Shown here: in pieces, positions 1-12,800 of the stretch
Layout of the letters: every line of letters begins with the position of its first letter
Numbering within the stretch: position 1 is the stretch's first letter
From: Anammoximicrobium sp032229885
GTDB lineage: Bacteria; Planctomycetota; Planctomycetia; Pirellulales; Pirellulaceae
Length of the DNA: 33,276 nt
Direction of reading: 5' to 3'
Assembly (NCBI GenBank): GCA_032229885.1
Contig: JAVYAJ010000317.1
Coordinates: forward strand, 1 to 33,276
The notes under the pieces: model-generated
What the model saw: only the letters and a program-made list of their open reading frames with translations
Database searches by the model: none
Told to the model about the DNA's origin: nothing
Made by a program: the position numbers and the translations under genes

Positions 1-94
1 ATGAATATGGCCTTCGGCCAAAAGAGGCACGCGCGGCGCCAGCCCTGGGGCGTTGCCCCAGGCTACGGTGATCGGAGGCCTTCGGCCAAACAGA
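1..94 (+). repeat. Dispersed hairpin repeat, left copy
   Basis: Two GGCC-loop hairpins, TGGCC-TTC-GGCCA at 8-20 and GGCC-TTC-GGCC at 77-87, lie 68 bp apart. Between them at 44-62 is a strong stem-loop with 8-bp arms (CCTGGGGC / GCCCCAGG) and a GTT loop. The same order and the same 68-bp period recur in inverted orientation at the right end of the window (33196-33276). Translated, the element gives low-complexity peptides, so the open frame running through it is probably incidental. The function is unknown. It resembles repetitive extragenic palindromes seen between genes in planctomycete genomes; that comparison is from memory and was not searched. Confidence 0.75.
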
Positions 95-331
95 TTTTTG
101 GGTTGCGGGCGCTGGCCCACCTTAAGTCCTGGGTGAGCGGAACGACTGGTGGCCGAGCTGTGCGCCACCCCAGCACACCCTTCGCGCCTCAGGGACGTGC
201 CACCCTAATGGCTGACTTGGTGGAAGGGCGTGCTGGCCCGGCCCGATCGTGCAATTGCGCAACAAAAACGATAATATCAACCATCACCCGCACGAGGTGT
301 CAAGACCAAGTTTTCAACCGGCCAGCGTCGG

Positions 332-384
332 CCCAGGGCTGCGTTGACGATGGCCTTCGGCCGACGCGGTTGCTGTTGTCTTGG
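332..384 (+). repeat. Dispersed hairpin repeat, internal diverged copy
   Basis: This 53-bp stretch aligns with the reverse complement of the right-end element: a degenerate CCCAGG half-arm, then GCTGCGTTG, the hairpin TGGCC-TTC-GGCCG, then ACGCGGTTGCTGTTGTCTTGG. The corresponding right-end sequence reads ACACGGTTGCTATCGTCTCTGG. Most positions match, but the CCTGGGGC stem is incomplete, so this looks like an older, decayed copy. It lies in the same orientation as the left-end copy. Confidence 0.65.
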
Positions 385-494
385 CTGCGCATCGGTCTTG
401 CAATACCAGACCCACCTAAACCCCGCAGTTTCCGACTTTTGGGCCGCGGCAGGGAACGTCCCTCGGGCGGATCGCGTTCACGTACGAGTCAAGA

Positions 495-526
495 CAACGC
501 CTTCGATCAACCGATCGAAGGCGTTG
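495..526. repeat. Perfect 14-bp inverted repeat (stem-loop)
   Basis: The left arm CAACGCCTTCGATC (495-508) and right arm GATCGAAGGCGTTG (513-526) are perfectly complementary around a 4-nt loop, AACC. No T-tract follows on either strand, so it is not a canonical intrinsic terminator. It lies in a stretch with no supported gene, about 290 bp upstream of the giant gene. Candidates are a decayed terminator of a lost gene, a processing or stability hairpin, or a repeat-family palindrome. Confidence 0.6.
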
Positions 527-610
527 GTGATAAGGCGTTGGCCAGGTTGGATGCCGATCGTCAGACGCGCCGCCAGAGGGTCGAGATGGTGAGCCGGGCC
601 CACCCCCCTG

Positions 611-649
611 TTGTGGATGATGGTCCACAATAGAGAGCTACTGTACAAT
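611..649 (+). promoter_or_regulatory. Tentative promoter with operator-like dyad
   Basis: A 7-bp inverted repeat, TTGTGGA (611-617) and TCCACAA (624-630), with a 6-nt spacer lies 13 bp before TACAAT (644-649), a plausible sigma-70 -10 box. The position 17 bp upstream of that box (TGGTCC) is a poor -35 element. If used, this promoter would give a leader of about 160 nt before the giant gene. Planctomycete promoters are poorly defined, so this is a weak call. A second AT-rich candidate is TATAAC at 678-683. Confidence 0.25.
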
Positions 650-804
650 ACGACACAAGTCGCGGCCTCTTATGCCATATAACACCGACGACTCGAACGT
701 GATCGCAGGCTAATCTCCGGTCAAACATCGGAACAGCTCACATGCGACGGTGTTCTCACAAATTGAAATCGCCCGCACGCCTGCTGTCCCGCATTTCCTT
801 TTGC

Positions 805-820
805 GAGGAGCACGATGATG
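805..820 (+). promoter_or_regulatory. Ribosome binding site and double start codon
   Basis: GAGGAG at 805-810 is a good Shine-Dalgarno match. Two adjacent in-frame ATG codons follow, at 815 and 818. The spacing is 4 nt to the first and 7 nt to the second, so initiation at 818 is at least as likely as at 815. A GTG follows at 821. The choice changes the protein by a single residue. Confidence 0.7.
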
Positions 821-3800
821 GTGCGCGCCCATTCCGCAAACGATGTTTTCTCTCCGGCTCGGTCGACTCGACGCCGACCAAAGTGCCGACCTGAGCGGCG
901 ATCGCAGCGGCGACGGCTGCTGCTCGAGCCGCTCGAGCCGCGGCAGATGTTGAGTCTATCGGCCCGCTTGTCCGCCGGCGGAGACGAGGCGTTTTTCGAA
1001 GGTGGCGATGCACACGATCAGCTCTTTTTGCGAGCCAACGCGTCGCAAAAACTCGAGTTCAGTCTCGATGGACAGAGCTATACGAGCGCCCTGGATGGCG
1101 GGACGCTGTCGCTAGCAACCAACGTCGCCATCACCGTGACGTTGGGGGCGGGAGACGATCGGCTGACGGTCGCCAGCTCGCTGATCGATCTGCTAGCAGC
1201 GCACGGCGGGACCGTAGTGTTCTCCGGCGAAGACGGGATCAACACGCTGGCCGGACCCGATGCGGACAACGCTTGGATGGTGACCGGCCAGGGCGTGGGA
1301 ACGCTCGACGCTGTGGTTCAGTTCAGCGGCGTGGGCATTCTGGTCGGAGGTCCACAGAACGACGTGTATCGGTTGCAGGCGGATGACGCTTTGGGCGCCT
1401 TGACAATCGACGAGGCCGCGGGGGGGACGGATACGCTGGACTTCAGCGCGACCACCCACGGGGTTCGCATCGACCTGTCCGATCCCACGGCACAGATCGT
1501 CAACGGAAACTTGACATTGACGCTGACCAGCGGCCAGACGTTCGAGAATCTGATCGGTGGCGACGGAGACGATACATTGACCGGCAACGAGCTGGACAAT
1601 GTGATCACGGGTGGCCGCGGCGACGACGAGCTGACCGGCGGAGTCGGCGATGACACGTACGTGTTTGCGGCCGGCTGGGGCAGCGACACGATCAAGGAAA
1701 TGCCTGGCAGCGAGACAGGCGAAGGCGCAGATACGTTCGATTTTTCCGCGGTGACGGCAGATCTGGCCGTTACCATCCACGCCGATGGCACATTCGCGAT
1801 GGCGGCCGGCGGAGACACGTTGACCGGCGAAAACGTCGAGCGGCTGATCGGCGGATCCGGGGTGAACAGCCTGGACTATACGGCCTACGGTCGTGGCGTC
1901 ACGGTGGATCTGAGATCGGGCCAAGCGACCAATTTCGTCTTCGTGCAGGGGTTCCAAAACGTCACGGGCTCGGCGTACGACGACACGCTGATCGGCGACG
2001 ACCGGGCGAACGTCCTGTTGGGCGGCGACGGCGACGATACGCTCGGCGGCAACGGCGGCGAGGATACGTTGCGTGGCGGACCGGGGTTCGACACGCTGGT
2101 CGAATCGCGAGACGTCGACTTTACCCTGACCGACACGCGGTTGATCGCCAACGGCGGCGGGATCGTCGGCAGCGAAACCGACGTGCTCGACGGGTTCGAG
2201 CGCGCGCAGCTCACGGGCGGCCCCAGCCCCAACAAGCTCGATGCGTCGGCTTTCTCGGGCACGGTCACACTGGACGGCGGCTCGACCGTTCTGCTGTCTT
2301 GGCTGAACGGCGGGCTGGGCGTCCGGACGTCGGACGAGGAGACGACGAGTTTGCTCGGCCACGAAAGCGACACCCTGCTGTCGTCGCTGAACAACGGGGC
2401 GGGAATCCGCACGGCAAGCGGGCCGGATTTCCGGATCGTGCTGACCGATGGCCGCACCGCGGACGTGAGCGTGACCGCCGGGATGACCGTCCAAGCTCTG
2501 CTGGACGCCATGACCGCCGCTGTCGATGCCGTGGAAGAGAACCGGCTGACGGTGAGCGTGGACGCGGAGACGGGCGATGCGCTGACGTTGACCGACACGC
2601 TCGACGCGGGCGGAGATTTGCGGGTCGAGCCGCTCAACGGATCGCTGGCCGCGGCGGACCTGGGCATTCTCGGAACAGGCGTCGGCAGCATCCTGTGCGG
2701 CACGCCGATCACCGACATCAGCGCCGATCTGCGCGTCATGTTGAGCGACGGAACCCCTGTCTATGTGGACTTGACCGGGGCGAGAAGCGTCGCGCAGGTG
2801 ATCGATTTGTTCGCCCGCGCCCACCCGGGCTTGAGGGCCGCCATCAATGCCGCGGGCACGGGCTTGGACGTGATGGACAGTCTGGCAGGCGGCGGAAATT
2901 TGAGCGTGGTGGCCCTGAACACTTCGTTGGCAGCCGGCGATCTGGGCATCGTCGGGATCGGGACCGGATCGGTGCTGCACGGTGCGTCGATCGTGACGGG
3001 AGACATCCGGCTGGACGGGCGGCTGGACCACGACGAGCTGATCGGCACGGCGGGCGACGATATTCTGACGGGTGGCGGCGGCAACGACACGATCGTCGGC
3101 GGCGGCGGGACGGATACGCTCGTCGAATCGCGGGATGCGGATTTCGTCCTGACCGACACCGAGCTGCGCATCGGCACGACGCAGACGTACAGCCTGACGG
3201 GCATCTCGCGGGCGATTCTCACCGGCGGCCCCAGCGCGAACCTCCTGGACGCCTCGGCGTTCACGCAGGGCAGCGTCACCCTGGTCGGCGGCGACGGAGA
3301 CGATACGCTGCGCGGTGGCGGCGGCGACGACTTTCTGACGGGCGGCGAGGGCATCGACTCGCTGGACGGCGGACCCGGCATCGACACCGTGGTCGAACGC
3401 GGCAACTCGCGATTCCTGCTCGCCGACACGTCGCTGGACATGGGCGAAGGGACGGACGAGACGGTCGTGGTCCAGTTGGACAGCGCGGTCGTGGGCGGCC
3501 GTTTCACGTTGACCTTCGACGGTCGAACTACCGCGCCGATTTCCTACGATGCCGGGGCGTACGAAGTCAAGTCGCGGCTCGTCGGGTTGGGCAACCTCGG
3601 CGAAGACGACATCTATATCATTCGCAGCCAGACCGCCGATTCCTGGACGATCACGTTTCGCGGCAACGCGAGCGGCAAAGACCAACCGGATTTGGCAGCG
3701 GCGAGTCTCGATCTGGTGGGCGGAGGCGTGAGCGCCAGGGTCACCCAGCAAGGAGCGTTGGGCGTCAATGCGTTGGCCCACATCGAACGGGCCGATCTGA

Positions 3801-6800
3801 CGGGCGGCGGCGGCGGCAACCTGATGGATGCCAGCGCGTTTCACGGCGCGGTGGTCTTGCGCGGCGGCGAAGGCAACGACACGCTGATCGGCGGCCCCGG
3901 CGACGATACGCTCGAAGGCGGCCCCGGCGATGATCGACTCACGGGGAACGGCGGAAACGATACGTTGGACGGCGGCGACGGCCGGGACACGCTGGTCGAA
4001 TCGCGGGACGTCAATTTCGTACTGACCAACACCGCGCTGACGGTCACCGGCAGCGGCATCGCCGGCAGCGAAGTGGACGCTTTGTCGGGGTTCGAACAGG
4101 CAGAGCTGACCGGCGGCGACTCGGACAACACGCTCGACGCCTTGGCCTTCACGGGCTTGGCCGGCGGCACGGAGCTGAAGCTGTTGAACGGAGGCGCCGG
4201 CATCCGGACGACGGCCGGAGTCGTGGTGAATCTGACGGGCCTGGAAAATACCACGCCGTTGGCCGTGCTGAACAACGGCGCCGGGGTGCGTACGGTCGCC
4301 GGCGACGATCTGCGGATCACCTTGACGGATGGGCTGACGGTCGACGTGGATTTGAGCGACGACATGACGCTCGCGGACGCGTTGCACAGGATCCAGGAAA
4401 CAGCCCGCGCCATCGCCGGAGATCGCCTGAGTGCAACGCTCGACACGGCCGGCACGGCCATCGTGTTGAAGGATTCGACCGCGGCGGGCGGCGATCTTCG
4501 AGTCGCCGCCCTGAACGGTTCTTTGGCGGCGGCGGACCTGGGCCTGCTCGGAACGGGGACGGGGGCCACGCTGCAAGGCCAGACCATCTCCGACGGCGCT
4601 CGCGACATCCGCGTCACGCTGACCGACGGGGCCGTCGTGGACATCGAACTCAGCGGGCTCACGACGCTGCAACAGGCGCTCGATGCGATCACCGCCGCGC
4701 ATCCGGCGCTGACGGCGCAGCTCGACGCGACGGCCACGGCGCTGCGGATCAGCGACACCGCGGGGGGCGCGGGCCAGTTGCAGGTGGCCGAGCGGAACGG
4801 CGGGCACGCGGCGGCCGACCTGGGGATCCTGGGCGTCGCGCCCCTCGCCACACCGGCGTCGCTGACGGGCAGCTCGATCGGGACGGCGCGCGTCGTCCTG
4901 GACGGCCGGGCGGGCGACGACACGCTGATCGGCAGCCCCGGCGACGACGTGCTCGTCGGCGGCCCCGGGCGCGACAGCCTCTCGGGCGGGGCTGGCACGG
5001 ACACGGTGCGCGAATCGCGAGACGCTGACTTTACGCTGACGGACACCTCGCTGATGATCGGCGCGGATGGCGCCGACACGTTGGACGGGATCGAGCAGGC
5101 CGATCTGTCGGGCGGCAGCAGCGCGAACACGCTCGACGCCTCGAGCTTCACCTTGGGCCCGGTGATTCTCCGCACCGGCGGCGGATATGACACCCTCAAG
5201 GGCGGCGCGCAGAACGACACGTTCCTTGTCGACGTCACGGGCCTCGAGCCTCCCACGTCCGCGTCGGACGTGGCTCATCAAATCACCATTGACCTCGGCG
5301 GCGGGGCGGACAACGAGGTGATCATCGAGGGGGTCGGCAGCATCCTCACCGCGGAGGACATGTGGTGGACGCGGATTGTCGGCGGCGGTCCGGCTCGCTA
5401 TACGTTCCGGAGCGTCGCGACGACGGATGCTCAGGCGAGCTATGTGGCGGACAACACGATGGAGATCGTCGGAACGCTGCTGGCCCCCGGCCAAAACATC
5501 ACGTTCGAGGCCGAGACGATTCGCGTCACGGGCGGCACGATCGACACCAGTGCGATGACCGCCGGCGACATCACGCTCAAGGCCCAGCACATCGTGGTGG
5601 ACGAGGGAGCCCAGTTGCTTGCCGAAGGCAGCGCGGGCGGTCGAAGCGGCAAGATCTCGCTGCAGGCCATCGACAACCGGGCCATCTGGACGAGCGGTTT
5701 TGCGAACGTCGACATCATCACCACGGACGTGACGATCGGCGATGCGACGATCCGGGGCGGCGACGTCGAGATCCTCGCCGTGGCGGACAGTCAGAAGATC
5801 TTGCTGCCCAGCGATTTCGGCGACAACTCGATCGCCCAACTGCTGGGCAGCAAGGTATTGGGGGGCATCGTCCAGGCGACCGAAGCGTTGTCTGCCTTCG
5901 TCGGCGTCGCCGTGTCAAAATCCACAGCGCACATCACGATCGACTCGCGGGAAACCAGGCCTGCCACGATCGTGGCGGACAACTTTACGGCCTGGTCCAG
6001 CGCCAAGATCTACACCAATGCCGCGCCCATCAGCCAGAGTTTCGGGCTCGCCGTAGGCGTGGGGATAACCGATTCCGCGGTGACGATCGGCAACGCTCGC
6101 GTCACGACGGCGCACGATGCAACGGTACGGGCCACGACGGACCATATCATCGACGTGGTCTCGGACGCTTCCCCGCTCGCCCTCGGCTTTGCCTGGGGCA
6201 CGGGCGTGAGTGTCCTGGTGTCGAACGCCGCGGCTCACATCGAGTCGAACGCCGAATTCGACGTCGGTCGGGATCTGTTCGTCCAAGCGGACACGGTCGA
6301 CCGGAATCGGACGATGGGCCGGTCGACGGTCGGCGCTGATGGCCGCATCGGGATGGCGGTGGCGGTCAGTGTAGAGACGGGCGAGACCACGGCGTGGCTG
6401 GACGGTCGCGCCGACGTGGGACGCAACGTCGCGGTCACCGCCAAACAGAAGCGGCTGCCCATCGAGGCGAACAAGACCTTCGTCCTGCCGTCCTACGTCT
6501 CCGGCACCGCGGCCGCGGCCGGCGTCGGAACCAACTCGACGGGCGAGCTCCTGGACGATCTGAAGAAGACCATCACGGACTCGATTTCCAGTCGCGTCAA
6601 GGCGGGCGCGTCAAAACTGGTTGGAGTTGTGAAGTCCCTCGTCGGACAGGAGGACCAGAAAACGCCGCCCGCGACCACGGCGTCTCGGCCGCCATTCCAG
6701 CTTGCCGGCTCGGCGGCCGTCTCGATCGATTTCAATCACGTCTCGGCGCGCGTCGGCGACGGGGCCGTCGCCGGCCCGCGCGCGGTCGTCCGCGCGGGCG

Positions 6801-9800
6801 GGAGCTTGGACGTCCGGGCGGTGGTCGAAACTCGGCCCGATGTCACCGCGACTTCGTCGAGCCAGGGCAGCGGAGAAACCAAGGACTCCACGGGGACAGT
6901 GACGGTCAGCGGCACGGCCAAGGCGGGCGTGTCGCTGGCTTTTGCCGTCGGACTTTCCGACAACCAGACCGATGCCTATCTGGCCGGCAATGCCACCGTC
7001 GATGCAGGCGGGGCGATCCACGTATGGGCGGACACGCTGAACGCGATCGATCGCTCGAGCACGTACGGCTCGAACCTGGTCGCCCCGTTGCGAGACGAGA
7101 ATCGACAGGCGACCTACGACACGAGCAGCGGTACGCAGACGCTGTACGGCGGGAACACGGTCGACGTGCCCGAGGGCTACGCGGCCGGCGGCGAGCCGGG
7201 GACCTACAAGTACATCGGCCCCGATGGCGCGGCGCTCGACCTGGGCGCCGAGGACTATACGGACACGCTGAAGTGGGAATCGGCCAACCTCGCGGTCGAC
7301 GCCGGGTTGACGTTCTTCCGCACCCTGACGACGTACCTGGACAGCAGCTTCGGCGTGGACAGCAACCTGGTCGATTCGTGGAGCCAGGCATCGGCCACGG
7401 GGCATTCCAAGCTGTCGGTGGCCGGCGCAATCACCGTGCTGCTGTTGAACCACCGGGCCCACGCGGTGATCCAGGCGGGGGCGCAGGTCAACCAGGACCT
7501 CGCGCTGCGCAGCGACGCCCAGACCGTGGCCGTGCGGGCGACCAGCGACAACGACGCCATCAACCTCGGCGGCAATTTCCAGACGCCCAGTCCCGCCAGC
7601 CTGGTCGGCAGCGCCGGCAGCTACCGTTCGTGGACGCTGTTCCACAAAGGCAATATCACGGATTTCACGCCCGCGGGGGTCGGCGGGGCGGACACTCGCG
7701 GCGCGGTTGGGGTGACGGCGGCGGTCTATCGGTATGCCGGCGACGTGCAGGCCCGCATCGAGGACGACGTGCATCTGTATGCCGATAGCCTGCACGTGGA
7801 CGCAGACAACCGGGTGCTGGGCGTGGCGATCGGCGCGTCGGGCGGCGCGTCGGCCGACTTTGGCTTCAACGGAGCCATCCTCTACCAAGGCGTCGACAAC
7901 ACGACGATCGCCCAGATCGACGATCGGGCGGTGATCGTGGTCGGCGACAAGTCGGTCGTCGACGCGGACGGGACGGACCGCGGCGCCAGCCTGGTGGTCG
8001 AGGCGACGGATACCAGCAACGTCGTCACCGTGGCCGGCTCGTTGGCCGTCTCGCAACGGATCGGGATCGGCGCCTCGGCGGCGATCAACGACATCCGCCG
8101 CCGGACGGAAGCCTTCGTCGGCAACCGCTTCGACGAAGACGCCGATCTGGGCGGCGGCAGCGTGACCGTCGGCGGACCGGTGTTGATCGACGCCGAGAAT
8201 GACGGCTTGCAAGCCACGTTTTCCGTGGCGGGGGCGATCACGCGCAAGAACCCCAAGCCGCAGGAGAATGTCTCGGCCGGCGCCGCTCTGGGTGTGGCCT
8301 TGAACATGGGCCGCGACAGCGTGCGCGCGTACGTACATCACGCCACCGTCTTCGCGGCGGGAGATGTCGTCTTACGGGCGCAGGCCGCGTCGACGGTCGT
8401 GGGTGTGGGGATCGGCGGCGCGCTGGCTGTATCCGACGGCAGCGCGGTCAGTGTCGCCGGCGGGGTGGCGACGAGCGTCCTTCACAACCTGGCCGAAGCG
8501 TTCATCGCCGACGGCAGCGTGACCTCGCAGACCGGCGATCTCACGCTCGCGGCGTCGGATGCGGGGACCATCGTCAGCGTCGGCGGCAGCGTCGCGTTTG
8601 TTTGGAGCCGCTCGGCCAGCCCCGACGGCAAGGCGATTTCAATCGGTTTCTCGCTGGCGTTGAACGACGTGGGGGCGGACGACGGCGATGGCGTACGGGC
8701 GTTTATCGACAGTGCCCAGGTCCATGCGGGCGGCAACGTCAGCCTGACCGCCGCTTACACGCCCCAGATTCTGGCGATTGCAGCCAGCGGCAGCGGCAGC
8801 GGCAGCCCAAACGCTGCCGGGGGCCTGAACGTTGCCGGCGCGGGCGCGATCGCAATCAACACCGTGGCGAACACGGTCGAAGCCTTCTCGGTCGACGTGG
8901 ATTTGGTCGCGGCGACGGACCTGGAGCTCCGAGCCACCGATGCGCCCCAGATCAAGGCGATCGCCGGCGCACTGGCCGCGGCCGGAGTCGGCGGCGCGGG
9001 AGGCGGCAAAGTCGTGGCGATCGGGGCGGCGGTCGCCGTGAATACCCTGGACGACACGGTCCGCGCCGCCCTCGACGCCAGCACGGTTCAGGTCGGTCGC
9101 GACCTGAACGTGTCGGCGATTCGGGACGATTCTATTCTGGCGGTGGCCGTGGGACTGTCTGGCGCCGGTTCGGGCAGCACCGCCGGCGACCTGGCGATCA
9201 GCGGAGCGGGTTCGGCGAGCAGCAACATACTTCACCATCAGACGGACGCCACGGCCTCGGACAGCACGGTCACAGCCGGAGGCGCGGTGCTGATCCAGGC
9301 CGCGGATGCCAGCTCGATCACGGCCGATGCCGGCGCCGCGGCGATCGGCGTCGCCACGGGCGGCAGCAGCAAGCTGATCGCCATCGGCCTGTCGCTGGCG
9401 GTCAATGAGATCGACTCAGCCATCCGGGCCACGGTGCAGCAGACGACCGTCGCGAGCGACAGCCTTGCGCTGGACGCCCATAGCACTCAGAAGATCGATG
9501 CTCTGACACTGGCGGGCGCCCTGACCGTCGCCACGGGCGGCGGCGTCTCCTTCGGCGGCGCGGGATCCGGTTCGGGCAACGTCCTGCGAACCACGATCGA
9601 GGCCGTGATCGATTCCAGCTCCGTCACGACGACCGGCGACGTGTCGGTCGACGCCGACGACGATTCGCAGATCGATGCCGACGCCGGTTCGGCGGCGCTG
9701 GCGGTCACGCTCAACGGCACGAATAACGCGTTCGCCGTCGCCGCGGGCGCCGCTGCCGCCACCAACGAGATCACCGGCCAGACCCGCGCCGTCATCACGG

Positions 9801-12800
9801 ATTCGACCGTGCAGGCCGGGGGCAGCGTGTCGGTGCAGGCCGATTCGACCGCCGCCATCGATGCGAATACGTTCGGGTTTGCGGGCGCCCTGGCCGCGGG
9901 CGACTCGGGAGCCGTGGCGTTGGCGGGGGCCGGATCCGGATCGGGCAACTTCATCGCCGAGACGATCACGGCGCGGATCGTACGCTCGACGGTGACCGCG
10001 GACGAGCGGGTCTCGGTGACCGCGGACGACGCGTCGACGATCGACGCGCTGGCCGGTTCGGCCGCGGTCTCCATCGCGGTCGGCTCAGGCTCGAACGTCG
10101 GGGTAGGGCTCGGGCTGGCGATCACGGTCAACGAGATCGAGAACGAAGTCGCGGCGGGCATCGACGACAGCGACGTCGTTGCGGGCGGCGCGCTGACGCT
10201 CGCCGCCACGAGCACGTCGGCCATCGAAGCGATCCCGTTCGGCGCTGCGCTGGCGGTCGCGGCCGGAGGCGACAAGCCCACCCTGTCGGTCGGCGCCACG
10301 GGCGCGACGGCCAAGAACACGGTCAGCAACACGATCCGGGCGACGCTCGAAGACAGCGCACCGTCGACCGTGAACACGGTCACGGCGGCGACGGTCTCGC
10401 TGAGTGCGACCGACGACGCGACGATTCACGCCTATGCCACCGCCGGCTCGGTCGCCGTGGCGGCCAGCGGCGATGGCCTGGCCGTCAGCGGCGCGGTCGG
10501 GGTGGGCGTGGCGCTCAACACCATCAGCGATCGGACGGACGCCAAGATCGATCACGTGGCCGTCACGACCACCGGCGACGTCGCGCTCGAGGCCACGTCG
10601 GCCGCCGAGATTCGGGCCGTGACCTCGGCCGTTTCGGTCGGCTTCAGCGGTGCGGCGGGCAGCGGTTCGGTTTCGCTCACGGCCTCGGTTTCCTACGCCG
10701 AGAACCAAGTCGCGAACACGGTCGAGGCCGTGATCGCGGCGGCCGACGTGAACGCGGGGGGCGACGTGGGGCTGACGGCGTTGGACCAGACCACGATCCA
10801 TTCCGACGTCGTCGCGGCCGCCGTCAGTGCGTCGTTCAGCAGCAGCGCGCTCGCCGGGGCGCTGGCGGTCGATGTGGTCTATGCGCGAAATACGGTGGCG
10901 AACACGACACGCGCCGTGGTCGAGGAAGGCGCCGCCGTGAACGTCGCGGGCGACTTCGCCGCCTCAGCTCGGTCGACCAGCCAGATCTCGGCCGTCGGCG
11001 TCGCGGCATCCCTGTCGATCGCCGCCAGCAGCGGCTCGCTGAGCCTATCCGGGGCGGGCACCGGCGCGGTGGTGAACAACGCGATCAGCAACACCATCGT
11101 GGCGGGTGTGACGGATGGGTCCACCGGCGACGTGCAGGGCGCCGTGTCGATCACCGCGACCGACCAGGCGACGATCTCGGCGGATGTCATCGCCGCGTCG
11201 GCATCCATCGCCGGCGGCAATACGGCCGTATCGCTGGCCATCGCCGTGTCGACGGCCGACAATGTCATCGACAACGCGACACGCGCGCTGATCGCCGATT
11301 CTTCGGTCGACGGCGGTGGATCGCTGCGCGTGACCGCGGACGCCACGGCGGACATCGATGTGACGGGCGTGGCGGCGGCGATTTCGATCGCCGGCGGCAC
11401 CGGCTCGTTGGCCCTGGGCGTTTCCGTGACTGTCGCCCTGGTCAGCAACACCGTGGACGGCGCGGTCGAGGCCTTGATCTCCGGGGCCGACGGACGCGAA
11501 CGGTCGGTGGTCACGGCAGCCGGGCCGATCACGATCTCGGCGACCAACGCCAGCGACATCTCGGCGGTGACGGGCTCTGTCGCGACCACGGTTTCGGTGG
11601 CTGGCGGCTCGCTGTCGATCAGCGCGGTCGTGGCCGCGGCCGTGGCGGACAACGCGATTGGCACGGCGGTGACCGCGGGCATCCGCAACGCGTCCGTCAG
11701 CGCCGCCGCGAGCGGCGTGGATCTCGATGCCCGCTCTCAGATGACGGTCCAGGCGGTGACCTTCGCCGCTTCGATCAGCGTCTCTGGGTCTGGCTCTGCG
11801 GCCGGCAGTTTCAGCGGCGCCGGTGCTCAGGCGGATAACACGCTCACCGGGGCTACGCAGGCCGTGATCGACGCGGGCAGCCTGGTCGAGGCCGACGGCG
11901 ACATCACGGTCGACGCGTCCGACAGCTCGGGGATCGACTCGCACGTCGTCTCGGGCAGCGTCTCGGTCAGCGCGTCCGGTTCGGTGGCGCTCAGCTTCGC
12001 GATCTCGGTGACACTGGCCGAGAACACGATCGGCGGATCGACATCCGCCTCGATCTCGGGATCTTCCGTACAGACCTCGAACGGGTCGATCGACGTCTCG
12101 GCCGTCGGTGCAAATACGATCGACGCGGTCGCGGTCGCGGCCTCGGTCTCGGTGGCCGGCAGCGGCACGTTCTCGCTGTCCGGCGCGGGCGCGGGAGCGT
12201 GGGCCAAGAACAGTTCGACCAACAGGATCTCGGCGCTGATCGTGGACAGCGCGGCGACCGCCCCGTTGGGCTCGGTTTCGCTGAGCGCCTCGGATACATC
12301 CGACATCACGGCCGACGTGGCTTCGGCCGCCGCCTCGGTGGCGGCCAGCGGTTCGGCGGCGGTTTCCATCGCTCTCGCGGTGACGCTGGCCGAGAACAGC
12401 ATCGGCAGTTCAATCATCGCCTCGATTGACCCCTCGACGGTCACTGCCGGCGGTTCAATCAACGTTTCGGCGACAGCCGGCAACACGATCGACGCGCTGG
12501 CCGCGGCGATCAGCGTCTCGATCGCCGGCAGCGGCAGCTTTTCGCTGTCCGGGGCGGGCAGCGGTTCGCACGCCAAGAATACGACGACCAATGCCGTCGA
12601 GGCGTCGATCGTGGACAGCACGGTGAACGCCGGGGACGAGGTGACGGTGATAGCTACGGACACGTCTCGGATCACGTCCGACAACGCGGCCGTCTCGGCT
12701 TCGGTGGCCGGCGGCGGCACCGGCGCGGTCTCACTAGATATCGCGGTCAGCTTAGCAGACAACGCGATCGGCGGTTTGACGCTGGCCACCATCGATGGTT

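Larger units (their letters stand above)
385..814. other. Non-coding region upstream of the giant gene
   Basis: Apart from the stem-loop at 495-526 and the dyad near 611-649, I see no gene here. The open frames crossing it have no recognisable domain, no convincing ribosome binding site, and overlap the hairpin repeats. A minus-strand stretch around 630-480 stays open and gives a protein-like peptide ending at a stop near 480. I do not recognise it, and it could be the remnant of a lost gene. Confidence 0.5.
1551..5340 (+). repeat. N-terminal RTX calcium-binding blocks with ESRD-type linker units
   Basis: Clusters of glycine/aspartate nonapeptides (GGxGxDxLx) occur near 1551-1690, 1990-2100, 3025-3125, 3280-3400, 3850-3990 and 4905-5010. 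Most clusters are followed by the same linker: DTLVESRDxxFxLTDTxL, then a GxE or GFEQAxLTGGxSxNxLDASAF segment leading into the next block. The linker is recognisable about five times, so a composite unit (nonapeptides plus linker) has been duplicated rather than only the nonapeptides. RTX nonapeptides form calcium-dependent parallel beta-rolls in secreted proteins. Confidence 0.85.

Noticed and set aside
416..630. Minus-strand peptides upstream of the giant gene as a possible gene remnant
   Set aside because: One frame gives a protein-like stretch, but I cannot link it to any family and it has no intact start.
1..633. 210-codon plus-strand open frame at the left end
   Set aside because: It runs through the hairpin repeats (giving peptides like WGVAPGYGDRRPSAK) and through the 14-bp stem-loop; this is repeat-derived sequence rather than a gene.
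2299..3933. 544-codon plus-strand open frame overlapping the giant gene
   Set aside because: It is an Arg/Gly-rich alternative frame of the RTX region, with no start signal.
1193..5839. 1,548-codon open frame on the minus strand inside the giant gene
   Set aside because: It is antisense to well-recognised RTX and IN-like repeats, its translation is Arg/Asp/Val-rich without any domain, and GC-rich repeated codons commonly leave such mirror frames open.
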